64,000 bases of DNA, taken from the NCBI GenBank assembly GCA_035304385.1, contig DATGQD010000041.1, positions 1 through 64,000 on the forward strand, read 5' to 3'. The DNA comes from ZC4RG29 sp035304385 (GTDB taxonomy: Bacteria > Bacteroidota > Bacteroidia > Cytophagales > Cyclobacteriaceae). Made by a program: the position numbers and the translations under genes. This document shows, one piece after another, positions 52,187 to 60,753 of this stretch. How positions within the stretch are numbered: position 1 is the stretch's first letter; every line of letters starts with the position of its first letter. A model generated the notes under the pieces. The model was not told where the DNA came from, searched no databases, and saw nothing but the letters and a program-made list of their open reading frames with translations.

Positions 52187-54616
52187 CTATCGGTCATCCT
52201 TCCTTCCGGCGCCGAACGGCACGATCACCTTCACACTAAAATTTCTGCCCATGTTAAAGATACCGCGACGCAACGTGATCGGATTTTCCGGTGCGTATTT
52301 CAAGCGGTTCAAATGATCCTGATAGCCGGTATCGAAAATGTTGTCCAACGACAGGTAGACCGACAATAGCGCATCCTGCAGATTTCGTTTCCGAATAGAG
52401 GCACCCAGCGCCGCATTCCAGATCGAGTAAGCGGGTGTTGGCGTTTCGGTTCCGTTTTCGAGCAGCACGCGGTTCTGATCCCAGGTGTGCCGGTATTCCA
52501 GCATGACAAAGACATTGAAAATCCGCCGTCCGATTTTGTTGATGTTGGCGCGCAACTGGCCGCGATAGGCGGGCGCGGGAATGAAGGGAAGATAACGCGT
52601 GCTGTCGTAGGCCCGTTCGCTGATGTTGAGTGCATGCACCGTGGCAAACGTATTTTCAAAGTGCAGCCAGTCGAATGGGTGGGGGTGAATATCGATCGTG
52701 AGTTCCGCGCCGGCAAGACGCGCATCGCCCTGTGTGTAGGCATACGCGGGCACCGGTTCCTCCGGATCCGGTATGCTGTCGTTTCCGTCGCGACCGGCAA
52801 GCTTTCTCAAATAGATGTAGTCGTTGATAAGGTTGCGGAACACCGCAGCCTCCACCGTCACGTGTTCTGTCTGGAGGTTTAATCCAAAATCCAGTTGAAA
52901 TGATCTTTCCGCATTGAGATCGGGATTTCCATACTCGTATTGTAACGATCCCTCGTGACGGCCATTGGCGCGCAATTCGGTTACCGATGGCGCCCTGAAG
53001 CCACGGGAGACATTCATCTTAAGTGTGACCGCCCGGCTGACCATCTCTGTGACGCCGAGGCTTGCCGAATAGTTGGAGAACGAAGGTGATCCGCCGGCAA
53101 ATTGCTGATAGTCGCTCGTATCGTCGGAGGGGATGCCCGCTTCGTCGAGGTACAGCGGATCAATTCGGATGCTTCTGCGATCGAAACGCAGACCGCCGGC
53201 GACATCCAAACTTTTGTAGTGCCACTTTGCAAAGGCAAACATGCCCCAATCAAACGTCCTGTGATCGGGGATGAGGTACTCCTCGCCGCCGCTAACACTT
53301 TTCTGAAATGCCCCGCCAGTGCCGACTGAGATCCGAAGCTCGTTACTGGAGGGCAGATGATAGATAAAATTCCATGTGCTGGTGTGCAGGTCGAAACGAA
53401 GCTCTTCCTCATTTTCATCCAGCACGTTTCCGAACTCCTGCCTTATGTTGCGCTGGTAGCCCAGGTCCAGCTGTATGCGTGAATTGCCCTGATAGTAGTT
53501 CGTGTTGCTTGCAATCCGGAAATGGCGTACAGACTGATTCGGAATGAAGAGCTTGTAAGTGCGCAGTTCATCGGGTGTAACCGTGCGCTCCACAATCTGT
53601 TCGCTTTCTGCAACCGGTCGTATGAAGTTGCCTTCCGCATCACGCTCGCCTTCGGGCAATCCCAGGTGCTGATCGAATGACGTAGCATGAAGCTGTGTAT
53701 ATCCCCAATTGCCACTCAGGCCCACAGTGCCACCCAGATCGAACTCATTGAACCCGGTGTTAAATACACGACCGTCGTAACGATTCCGATACGCGCGCGC
53801 GTCCTTGCGCGTGGCGTGTGCCATCCAGTAAATCCCATTCCGGTTTCCCCCAACGGACAGGCTATTCGCTATGAGTCCATTGTTCGATTGATAGTTGCTG
53901 ATCCATTCGCCCTCGACGGAGCCGTCGGCAACAGGATGGGGGGCCAGCAGGCTGATGATTCCACCGAGTCCGTCACTTCCGTACATGAGACTTCCCGCTC
54001 CCTTAATGATCTCCACCCGGTTGACCGAGAACTCGTCGATTTCCAGTCCATGTTCGTCACCCCATTGCTGACCTTCCTGCCGGATGCCATCATAGAGCAC
54101 GATAACCCTGTTGAATCCCAGTCCGCGAATCACAGGCTTCGATATGCCCGCACCTGTCGTGATCTGTCCGACGCCGGGATACCCCGCAATCTTGTCGACC
54201 AGGTTCGAGCCCGTTCGCTCCTGCAGCAGTTCAGGGCTGATGGTGGCCACCGGGATGGGACTTCGTTTCAATTCTGTACTGTGACTGATCCCGGTGACGA
54301 CCACCTCGCTAAGCTCCGTCACTGCCGGTGTTAACGCCACATTATGTTCCGTCTTTCCATCTACACGTACGCGTTCTACGCGCGACTCGTATCCGGCGTA
54401 TTTGAATTCCAGGAGAAACGATCCGGAGGGCAGGTTGTCCAGCCGGTACATGCCGTCAAGGTCGGCCACGGCCCCGCGCCGCAGATCTGTGATCACCACC
54501 GTGGCGCCTATCAGCGGGCTCGAATCGCGCGCGTCTGTGATCTGCCCGAAAATGGCGTGTTGGCCATAGAGGGTGGATGGAAGGAACAGCAGAATTGCCA
54601 GTGAAAATCGCCTCAT
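52187..54616 (-). CDS. TonB-dependent outer-membrane receptor
   Basis: 809 aa with signal peptide. A CarboxypepD_reg-like domain (~20-105, ATVVITDLRRGAVADLDGMYRLD) is followed by a plug (TELSEVVVTG, GISKPVIRGLGFNRV) and a 22-strand barrel typical of the family, ending in FSVKVIVPFG. The receptor imports a ligand using TonB-ExbBD energy. The promoter region holds a 21-bp palindrome (54657-54677) that overlaps the -33 element, consistent with metal-dependent repression, as for zinc or iron receptors. Substrate not readable from sequence. Confidence 0.93.
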   Translation of the reverse strand: MRRFSLAILLFLPSTLYGQHAIFGQITDARDSSPLIGATVVITDLRRGAVADLDGMYRLDNLPSGSFLLEFKYAGYESRVERVRVDGKTEHNVALTPAVTELSEVVVTGISHSTELKRSPIPVATISPELLQERTGSNLVDKIAGYPGVGQITTGAGISKPVIRGLGFNRVIVLYDGIRQEGQQWGDEHGLEIDEFSVNRVEIIKGAGSLMYGSDGLGGIISLLAPHPVADGSVEGEWISNYQSNNGLIANSLSVGGNRNGIYWMAHATRKDARAYRNRYDGRVFNTGFNEFDLGGTVGLSGNWGYTQLHATSFDQHLGLPEGERDAEGNFIRPVAESEQIVERTVTPDELRTYKLFIPNQSVRHFRIASNTNYYQGNSRIQLDLGYQRNIRQEFGNVLDENEEELRFDLHTSTWNFIYHLPSSNELRISVGTGGAFQKSVSGGEEYLIPDHRTFDWGMFAFAKWHYKSLDVAGGLRFDRRSIRIDPLYLDEAGIPSDDTSDYQQFAGGSPSFSNYSASLGVTEMVSRAVTLKMNVSRGFRAPSVTELRANGRHEGSLQYEYGNPDLNAERSFQLDFGLNLQTEHVTVEAAVFRNLINDYIYLRKLAGRDGNDSIPDPEEPVPAYAYTQGDARLAGAELTIDIHPHPFDWLHFENTFATVHALNISERAYDSTRYLPFIPAPAYRGQLRANINKIGRRIFNVFVMLEYRHTWDQNRVLLENGTETPTPAYSIWNAALGASIRKRNLQDALLSVYLSLDNIFDTGYQDHLNRLKYAPENPITLRRGIFNMGRNFSVKVIVPFGAGRKDDR

Positions 54617-54633
54617 TCGTATCGATTGTCACG

Positions 54634-54677
54634 CAATACTAGAGCAGGGAAAACACAAATGCAACAACGTTGCATTT
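54634..54677 (-). promoter_or_regulatory. TonB receptor promoter with overlapping 21-bp palindromic operator
   Basis: AAATGCAAC (54657-54665) and GTTGCATTT (54669-54677) are perfect 9-bp arms with a 3-nt centre. On the minus strand the TTG in the downstream arm starts a -33 element; 20 nt later TAGTATTG (54641-54634) matches 7 of 8 bases of TAnnTTTG. The operator therefore covers the -33 box, a typical repressor position. The 21-bp size fits a Fur-family site such as Zur, but I cannot name the regulator. Confidence 0.55.
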
Positions 54678-54698
54678 AAAAATTGTTAAATAAAAAGA

Positions 54699-55040
54699 TT
54701 ACTTGTCTACGATATCGGACATTTTGAATTTCTGAATGATGTAATAGAGGAAGTTAAAGCCCAGGACCGAGTCGTCGGAAGATGCGGGGTCGCTTTGCTT
54801 TGCTTCTGATGGTGAGGGCGCTGCGGCGGACCGGGTTCGTGTTCCGGTGGTATCCGCGTCTGCGAATTCTGCGGGTTCGGTCACTCTCAAGTGAGAGCCC
54901 GTTTCTCCATCAACCGGTGGAGCACTATAAATCTCCCGCCCTGTACCTTCCATCGGATAGGCCTCCTGGGCCCATACATCCTGGGAAAGGCAGCATAGCA
55001 GCCCAACAAGACAAAGGCAATAGAGCGGTTTAGGCATCAT
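54699..55040 (-). CDS. Small exported protein with conserved C-terminal segment
   Basis: 113 aa with a signal peptide (hydrophobic run ending VWAQ). The middle is low complexity, rich in Ala, Ser, Thr, Asp and Glu. The last ~25 residues (DDSVLGFNFLYYIIQKFKMSDIVDK) look like a structured amphipathic helix and are the only part that seems constrained. I recognise no named family. Confidence 0.65.
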   Translation of the reverse strand: MMPKPLYCLCLVGLLCCLSQDVWAQEAYPMEGTGREIYSAPPVDGETGSHLRVTEPAEFADADTTGTRTRSAAAPSPSEAKQSDPASSDDSVLGFNFLYYIIQKFKMSDIVDK

Positions 55041-55271
55041 TCAATTTTTGGAAACGTTTGCATCCAAATAAATGTTTCAGAAAACTAAGCATTTCTGATA
55101 AACCATTCGGTCGGCCGGCGTTAAACGTGAATTAAATTTGGAGAGGGCGTACCACGAGCCTACTGCAAAAACAAATTGCTAATTTTATTCTCAAACTGCA
55201 ATCCGTTGCGGAAACAAATTGTCTTTCGTGCCCGGTATGCTTAAAATACGGCTTCCAGTGGGGGTTCCTAT

Positions 55272-57704
55272 ATGCTTTTTTCCCAAATCCAGAACATTAC
55301 CGGCGGCGAAGTACTCCGGCTGAGCCATGACATGCCGGTTGATCACCTGCTGGTCGACAGCAGGAAGCTCATTCTCACCAGGGGATCCGTGTTTTTTGCT
55401 ATCCGTGGCGAACGTTATGATGGCCACCAGTTTATTCCGGAACTCTATGATGCCGGGATCAGGCAGTTTGTCGTAGCTACGGAAATCGATCTCGAACGCA
55501 TCCCTGACGCCAATGTGATCCGCGTCGCCCGTCCTTTGGAAGCCCTCCAGGCACTGGCACAGGACCGTAGGGAGGCCTTCTCAGGAACCGTAATCGGCAT
55601 TACCGGCAGCAACGGCAAGACGGTGATCAAAGAATGGCTGGACCAGTTGCTGGCACGCGATTACGCGATCACCAAAAATCCGGGCAGTTACAACTCCCAG
55701 GTGGGCGTCCCCTTGTCGGTGTGGCGCATTCAGCCCCACGATGAACTCTGCCTTTTCGAAGCCGGCATCTCCCAACCAGGGGAAATGCCACGGCTCGAAC
55801 GCATCATACAACCGACAATCGGAATTTTTACAAATCTCGGAGCCGCGCACGACGCCGGCTTCGAAAGCCGCGAAGCAAAGGCCGACGAAAAAGCAATGCT
55901 GTTTGCCCGCAGCGAAGCGGTGATCTATTGCGCCGACCACACCCCGCTTCGCAACGCCATCCGGAAGGCCGGCCTCAAGGGTTTTTGTTGGGCGTTCAGC
56001 GCCGACGCCGACGTCACGGTTACGCAGATCCATGACAACGACTATCGCATTACACGGTCGGGCAACAACTTCACTGTTACGCTTCCCTTTTCAGACCGTG
56101 CATCGGTAGAAAACGCGCTTCACTGCGTCGCACTCCTGCTATACCTGGACTATGATGCCGCTGTGATCCGCGACCGCCTCATGGGACTTCGGTCGATTCC
56201 TATGCGACTTGAACTCAAAGAAGGAATCAATAACTGCGAAATCATTGACGACTCCTATAACAACGACCTCGTAGGCTTACGCATCAGCCTGGACTTCCTG
56301 CTCAATCAGAAACAGAAACGAAAGAAACGCGTCATCCTCTCTGACATCCAGCAATCCGGTCTTTCAGATGAAGCACTTTCCGCGCAGGTGGCCGAGCTCA
56401 TCCGCGACAGTGTTGATGCCTTCGTAGGAATCGGTCCGGCGTTAAGCCGCAACAGGCATCTCTTCGACGCAAACGCTACCTTTTTCCCCGATACAAAATC
56501 TTTCCTGGAATCATTTGATGCATCCGATTATGCTGAGGAAGTCATTCTCATCAAGGGCGCGCGCGCCTTTCGGTTTGAGCAGATCGTCAGTCGACTTCAG
56601 CGCAAGGTGCACGGCACCGTAATGGAGATCGATCTCGGAGCGCTGGTGCACAATCTGAATTTCTTTCGTTCGCGCATTGCCGATGGAACGCGCCTTATGG
56701 TCATGGTAAAAGCGTTTGCCTACGGAAGCGGAAGCATCGAGATCGCTAATGTGTTGCAGTATCACCGCATTGACTACATGGGTGTGGCCTATGCAGACGA
56801 AGGCGTGGAGCTTCGGAAGAACAACATCGAAGTACCCATCATGGTCATGAACCCATCCGAGGGCAGCTTCGCCCACCTTAAGGAATATAGGCTCGAACCC
56901 GAGATCTACAGTCTGGCCATTCTCCGGTCGCTGGTCGGCTACCTCGGAACCAGTACACCCTGCACTATTCATCTTAAGCTCGACACCGGTATGCATCGCC
57001 TCGGCTTCGAGCCCGACGATCTCGACGATCTGATCGCAATACTCCGCGCGCACAAGAACATCGAAGTCGGTTCCGTATTCAGCCATCTTGCTGGCGCAGA
57101 AGACCCTGCTCATGACGCATTCTCCAGGGAGCAGGCCACTCGCTTTGAAGCGTTGGCGAATCGGATCTCGAAGGCGCTGGGCTACAAGCCCCTGTACCAT
57201 ATCCTCAACTCACCCGGTATACTACGACACGGGAACTTGCACTATGATATGGTACGACTGGGCATCGGCCTTTATGGAGTAGACCCTACCGGATCAGGCC
57301 TTGATCTCAAGCCCGTCACCCGGTTGAAGACTATCGTCTCCCAGGTAAGAACTGTAGGCGCCGGAGAAACGATCGGCTACGGCCGCACAGGAAAGACGCG
57401 CGGCGAGGCACAAATTGCCACGCTTGCCATAGGATACGCCGATGGATTCAGCCGCGCGTTCAGCAATGGACGCGGCGCCGTATGGATCCACGGGAAACTT
57501 GCACCCGTGGTAGGCAATGTGTGTATGGACATGACGATGGTAGACGTTACCGGCATACCCGTCCGCGAAGGGGATGAGGCCATCATTTTCGGACCCGAGC
57601 TACCCATTGAAACCGTGGCTGAAAAAATCGGGACAATACCCTATGAGATCCTTACCAATACCAGTGAACGGGTGAGACGCGTTTTCGTGGCGGAAAGCAT
57701 CTGA
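55272..57704 (+). CDS. murF-alr: Bifunctional MurF ligase/alanine racemase
   Basis: 810 aa fusion. The N-terminal half is MurF, which adds D-Ala-D-Ala to UDP-MurNAc-tripeptide: ATP loop GITGSNGKT (109-117), then NPGSYNSQ and the DDSYNND region. The C-terminal half from ~455 is alanine racemase with PLP-Lys at residue 480 (MVKAFAYG), the catalytic Tyr near DPTG..., and the GNVCMDMT segment near 755. The fused arrangement is known in Bacteroidota and couples D-Ala supply and use. A TAAATTTG at 55133-55140 is a possible promoter box. TGA abuts the next gene's stop. Confidence 0.95.
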   Translation: MLFSQIQNITGGEVLRLSHDMPVDHLLVDSRKLILTRGSVFFAIRGERYDGHQFIPELYDAGIRQFVVATEIDLERIPDANVIRVARPLEALQALAQDRREAFSGTVIGITGSNGKTVIKEWLDQLLARDYAITKNPGSYNSQVGVPLSVWRIQPHDELCLFEAGISQPGEMPRLERIIQPTIGIFTNLGAAHDAGFESREAKADEKAMLFARSEAVIYCADHTPLRNAIRKAGLKGFCWAFSADADVTVTQIHDNDYRITRSGNNFTVTLPFSDRASVENALHCVALLLYLDYDAAVIRDRLMGLRSIPMRLELKEGINNCEIIDDSYNNDLVGLRISLDFLLNQKQKRKKRVILSDIQQSGLSDEALSAQVAELIRDSVDAFVGIGPALSRNRHLFDANATFFPDTKSFLESFDASDYAEEVILIKGARAFRFEQIVSRLQRKVHGTVMEIDLGALVHNLNFFRSRIADGTRLMVMVKAFAYGSGSIEIANVLQYHRIDYMGVAYADEGVELRKNNIEVPIMVMNPSEGSFAHLKEYRLEPEIYSLAILRSLVGYLGTSTPCTIHLKLDTGMHRLGFEPDDLDDLIAILRAHKNIEVGSVFSHLAGAEDPAHDAFSREQATRFEALANRISKALGYKPLYHILNSPGILRHGNLHYDMVRLGIGLYGVDPTGSGLDLKPVTRLKTIVSQVRTVGAGETIGYGRTGKTRGEAQIATLAIGYADGFSRAFSNGRGAVWIHGKLAPVVGNVCMDMTMVDVTGIPVREGDEAIIFGPELPIETVAEKIGTIPYEILTNTSERVRRVFVAESI

Positions 57705-57863
57705 TCAGCCACACCCACCCAGATTCTTTTTCAAGTCCCGGTCGGGCAAGCCGCCCATGTCGAACGGACGCTCATCGTCAGGCTCGCGCGGCGGCAATTC
57801 AGGCTCTTTTTGTTTCTTTTTGTCTGCGGCAGTTACAGGAGATTTCGTCTTCTTTTTAGCCAT
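57705..57863 (-). CDS. Small Lys/Pro-rich protein
   Basis: 52 aa, MAKKKTKSP then charged low-complexity sequence with a proline cluster and a conserved-looking end LPDRDLKKNLGGCG. The 57863 ATG is chosen because the 12 upstream in-frame codons look random. Similar short tails occur in Bacteroidota small proteins of unknown role. The first 40 nt downstream of murF-alr holds its stop codon, the two genes abutting. Confidence 0.5.
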   Translation of the reverse strand: MAKKKTKSPVTAADKKKQKEPELPPREPDDERPFDMGGLPDRDLKKNLGGCG

Positions 57864-57893
57864 ATTCCTTAAACATAAAGCTTGATCAAAACA

Positions 57894-57924
57894 TTGCAAA
57901 GGACACGGCTACCCCATATCTTTG
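57894..57924 (+). promoter_or_regulatory. Promoter of feoAB
   Basis: TTG (57894-57896), 20-nt spacer, then TATCTTTG (57917-57924), an exact TAnnTTTG. The box lies 28 nt before the feoA ATG at 57952. The spacing equals that of the TonB receptor promoter. Confidence 0.65.
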
Positions 57925-57951
57925 CCTTGTTTAAAATTAATCTAAATAAGA

Positions 57952-58185
57952 ATGCGGGGTAATGTCAGGAACGTGGCCGAAATGAAGCCGGGCGAAGTGG
58001 GGGTGATTTCCGGTTTCGAAGATCAGCATATAGGTGTTAAGCTCATGGAAATGGGCTGTTTGCCAGGTTCGACGATCCGCTACAACTTCAAAGCCCCTTT
58101 AGGAGACCCTATCTGTGTCAGTATTCTTGGATATGACCTTTCGATCCGTCTCGAAGAGGCTGCCGCGATTTCTATTATAAGCTAA
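57952..58185 (+). CDS. feoA: Ferrous iron transport protein FeoA
   Basis: 77 aa SH3-like beta-barrel that assists FeoB. VISGF.DQHIGVKLMEMG and GCLPGSTI..NFKAPLGDP are the FeoA signature. Starts 28 nt after the -7 box and ends 4 nt before feoB, one transcript. Confidence 0.92.
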   Translation: MRGNVRNVAEMKPGEVGVISGFEDQHIGVKLMEMGCLPGSTIRYNFKAPLGDPICVSILGYDLSIRLEEAAAISIIS

Positions 58186-58189
58186 GGAA

Positions 58190-60307
58190 ATGTCCTCCCG
58201 GAAAAGGCTGAAGATCGCGTTGGTCGGCAATCCCAACTCCGGTAAGTCGTCGCTGTTTAATTGTCTTACCGGCCTCAATCAGAAGGTGGGGAACTTCCCC
58301 GGCGTAACGGTAGAGAAACGCGTGGGTTACTGCACGTTGCCTGACGGACGCAACGCGGAAATTGTCGACCTTCCGGGCGTATACAGCATCTATCCCAGGA
58401 GCCTGGACGAGCGCATCGTCTCACAGGTTCTGCTCGACCACCGTTCTCCCGGCACACCCGATGTCGTCGTGGTCGTCGCCGACGCAACCAACCTGAAACG
58501 AAGTCTCCTCCTGCTCACTCAGGTAATCGACCTGGGGCTGCCCGCCATCCTCGTGCTTAACATGATGGACCTCGCAGCACGGGCAGGCATCAGTATCGAT
58601 ATCGGGCTGCTCTCATCGAAGCTTGGTGTGCCGGTCATGCCCGTTAACGCGAGACGGGGAACGGGGATCAACGAACTGAAGACATTGCTCACGCAGCCGG
58701 TACACGCGCACGAGTCACCGATCTTTCCGATACGCGAAGAGGTCAAGGCCCCGGTGAAAGCGCTGCGTGATACTCTCGGAGTCGATAACGACTACGAAGC
58801 GTATCTGTTCCTGGAACAGCCCGATTCGCTCGTGTTCCTGTCTCCTCCAGACCGTGACAAGGTCTCGGCGATACGGACAAAACACGACTTCTTCCCGGGG
58901 AAATTTCAGGGCGCCGAAACCATTCAGCGTTTTGGATACATTCAGAATCTGCTTAACGCGGTCACGCTGAAACCTGCCGACGACGCGTGGAAACACCAGT
59001 CGCGGGCCATCGACCGTATCCTGACCCACAGGATATGGGGATATGTCATTTTCTTTGCCATACTGGCGCTCATCTTCCAGTCCATCTTTGCATGGGCCAC
59101 CGTGCCCATGGAATTGATCGACGAACTATTCGCCGCAATGAGCGGCTCATTGCAACAGGTTCTTCCTGCAGGTCCACTCTCCGATCTGATCACACAGGGC
59201 ATTATACCGGGCATCGGCGGTATCGTCATCTTCGTCCCTCAAATAGCCATACTGTTCGGACTCATTGCGATACTGGAAGAGACGGGATACATGTCGCGCG
59301 TGGTCTTCCTGATGGACAAGGTGATGCGCAAGTTCGGGCTCAATGGCAAGAGCGTCGTTCCGCTGATCTCCGGCGTGGCCTGTGCTATTCCGGCGATCAT
59401 GTCGACGCGGACCATCAACAACTGGAAGGAGCGGATCATCACCATCTTCGTCACTCCATTGATGAGTTGCTCTGCCCGACTTCCGGTGTTCACCATTCTC
59501 ATTGCACTGATCGTGCCCAACCAGCGCGTTCTTGGTCTGAGTTTGCAGGGCATCGCGCTGATGGGCCTGTACCTGCTCGGCTTTGCCATGGCTATAATCT
59601 CCGCGTGGGTGATGAAAAAGATCATCCGCATGCGCGAACGCAGCTACCTTATCATGGAGCTACCCACCTACCGGTGGCCCCGCTGGAAGAACGTCGGATT
59701 AACCATGGTTGAAAAGACGCGCTCCTTTGTATTTGAAGCCGGTAAGATCATTCTGGCTATATCCATCGTATTGTGGGTTCTCTCCAGTTACGGGCCGGGC
59801 GACAAACTCACACGGGCGGATGAGTATGTGGCGCAGGAGACCAGCACAATCTCGTTAACCGAGGAGGAACTGGAAGACCGCGTGGCGGCTTACAAACTGG
59901 AAAATTCCTATGCGGGTGTGATAGGAAAGTCCATCGAACCCGTCATCCGGCCTTTGGGTTACGACTGGAAGATCGGCATTGCGCTCATCACGTCTTTTGC
60001 CGCACGTGAGGTATTTGTTGGGACTATGGCCACGATCTACAGCATTGGCAGTTCGGCTGACGAGGGCGACGCAACGATCCGAAGCCGAATGAGGGCGGAG
60101 ATCAATCCCGAAACGGGCGGGCCGAGATTCACACCTGCGGTCGGATTCTCGCTGCTGATCTTTTACACCTTCGCCATGCAGTGCATGAGTACCCTGGCCG
60201 TGGTATACCGGGAAACGGGCGGGTGGAAGTGGCCGCTGCTCCAGCTCGTATACATGACGGGACTGGCTTACATCTCGTCGCTGGTCGTCTACCAGTTAAT
60301 GTCGTAG
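58190..60307 (+). CDS. feoB: Ferrous iron transporter FeoB
   Basis: 705 aa. The G domain has G1 GNPNSGKS (13-20), G2 region GNFPGVTVEKR, G3 DLPGVYS and G4 NMMD, then the membrane part from about residue 285 with two Gate-type repeats (GIIPGIGGIVIFVPQIAILF; SFAAREVFVGTMA). It carries Fe(II) across the inner membrane in a GTP-dependent way. Near-normal length; the hydrophilic insert (~525-590) is Glu-rich. Operon with feoA. Confidence 0.95.
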   Translation: MSSRKRLKIALVGNPNSGKSSLFNCLTGLNQKVGNFPGVTVEKRVGYCTLPDGRNAEIVDLPGVYSIYPRSLDERIVSQVLLDHRSPGTPDVVVVVADATNLKRSLLLLTQVIDLGLPAILVLNMMDLAARAGISIDIGLLSSKLGVPVMPVNARRGTGINELKTLLTQPVHAHESPIFPIREEVKAPVKALRDTLGVDNDYEAYLFLEQPDSLVFLSPPDRDKVSAIRTKHDFFPGKFQGAETIQRFGYIQNLLNAVTLKPADDAWKHQSRAIDRILTHRIWGYVIFFAILALIFQSIFAWATVPMELIDELFAAMSGSLQQVLPAGPLSDLITQGIIPGIGGIVIFVPQIAILFGLIAILEETGYMSRVVFLMDKVMRKFGLNGKSVVPLISGVACAIPAIMSTRTINNWKERIITIFVTPLMSCSARLPVFTILIALIVPNQRVLGLSLQGIALMGLYLLGFAMAIISAWVMKKIIRMRERSYLIMELPTYRWPRWKNVGLTMVEKTRSFVFEAGKIILAISIVLWVLSSYGPGDKLTRADEYVAQETSTISLTEEELEDRVAAYKLENSYAGVIGKSIEPVIRPLGYDWKIGIALITSFAAREVFVGTMATIYSIGSSADEGDATIRSRMRAEINPETGGPRFTPAVGFSLLIFYTFAMQCMSTLAVVYRETGGWKWPLLQLVYMTGLAYISSLVVYQLMS

Positions 60308-60371
60308 CCCATTCCGGCGTCCTGATCAAAGATCATTTCAAAAGATATCGCTTTCCACTATCTTTCGATTA

Positions 60372-60752
60372 ATGGACCATGCCTATCATGCCGGATTGCT
60401 ATATCTCATACACCTCTTGATGGGGGTGGACGGCGATATCAATGAAACTGAACTTGTCGCTTTAAGGAAAGTCCGCGATCACGAAAAGATCCCGGACCCG
60501 CTGTATTTCGAGTTCGAAAGCAACGTCCGCACCCTGCGTGAGCGCGAACTGTATCATAGGGGTATCGGGTTCATTAACCAATGTTCACGCGACGAAAAGC
60601 TCAGCATCTTTGCAACGCTGTACAAGATGTCTGAAGTCGATGGTCGCGTCCATCAAAAGGAAATCAAACTCCTGTTGTATTCTATCGAATCGGCCGGCAT
60701 CGAGTTTGACGAAGTAGTCAACGCAGCGAAGGCCAGGCCTAACTACTTCTGA
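60372..60752 (+). CDS. TerB-like helical protein
   Basis: 126 aa, all helices. The acidic loops GVDGDINETEL near residue 18 and EVDGRVHQKEI near 86 form a repeated pattern that could bind metal, like TerB/DjlA-N domains. Role unknown; TerB family members link to tellurite resistance and envelope stress. The next gene starts 1 nt after its stop. Confidence 0.75.
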   Translation: MDHAYHAGLLYLIHLLMGVDGDINETELVALRKVRDHEKIPDPLYFEFESNVRTLRERELYHRGIGFINQCSRDEKLSIFATLYKMSEVDGRVHQKEIKLLLYSIESAGIEFDEVVNAAKARPNYF

Positions 60753-60753
60753 T

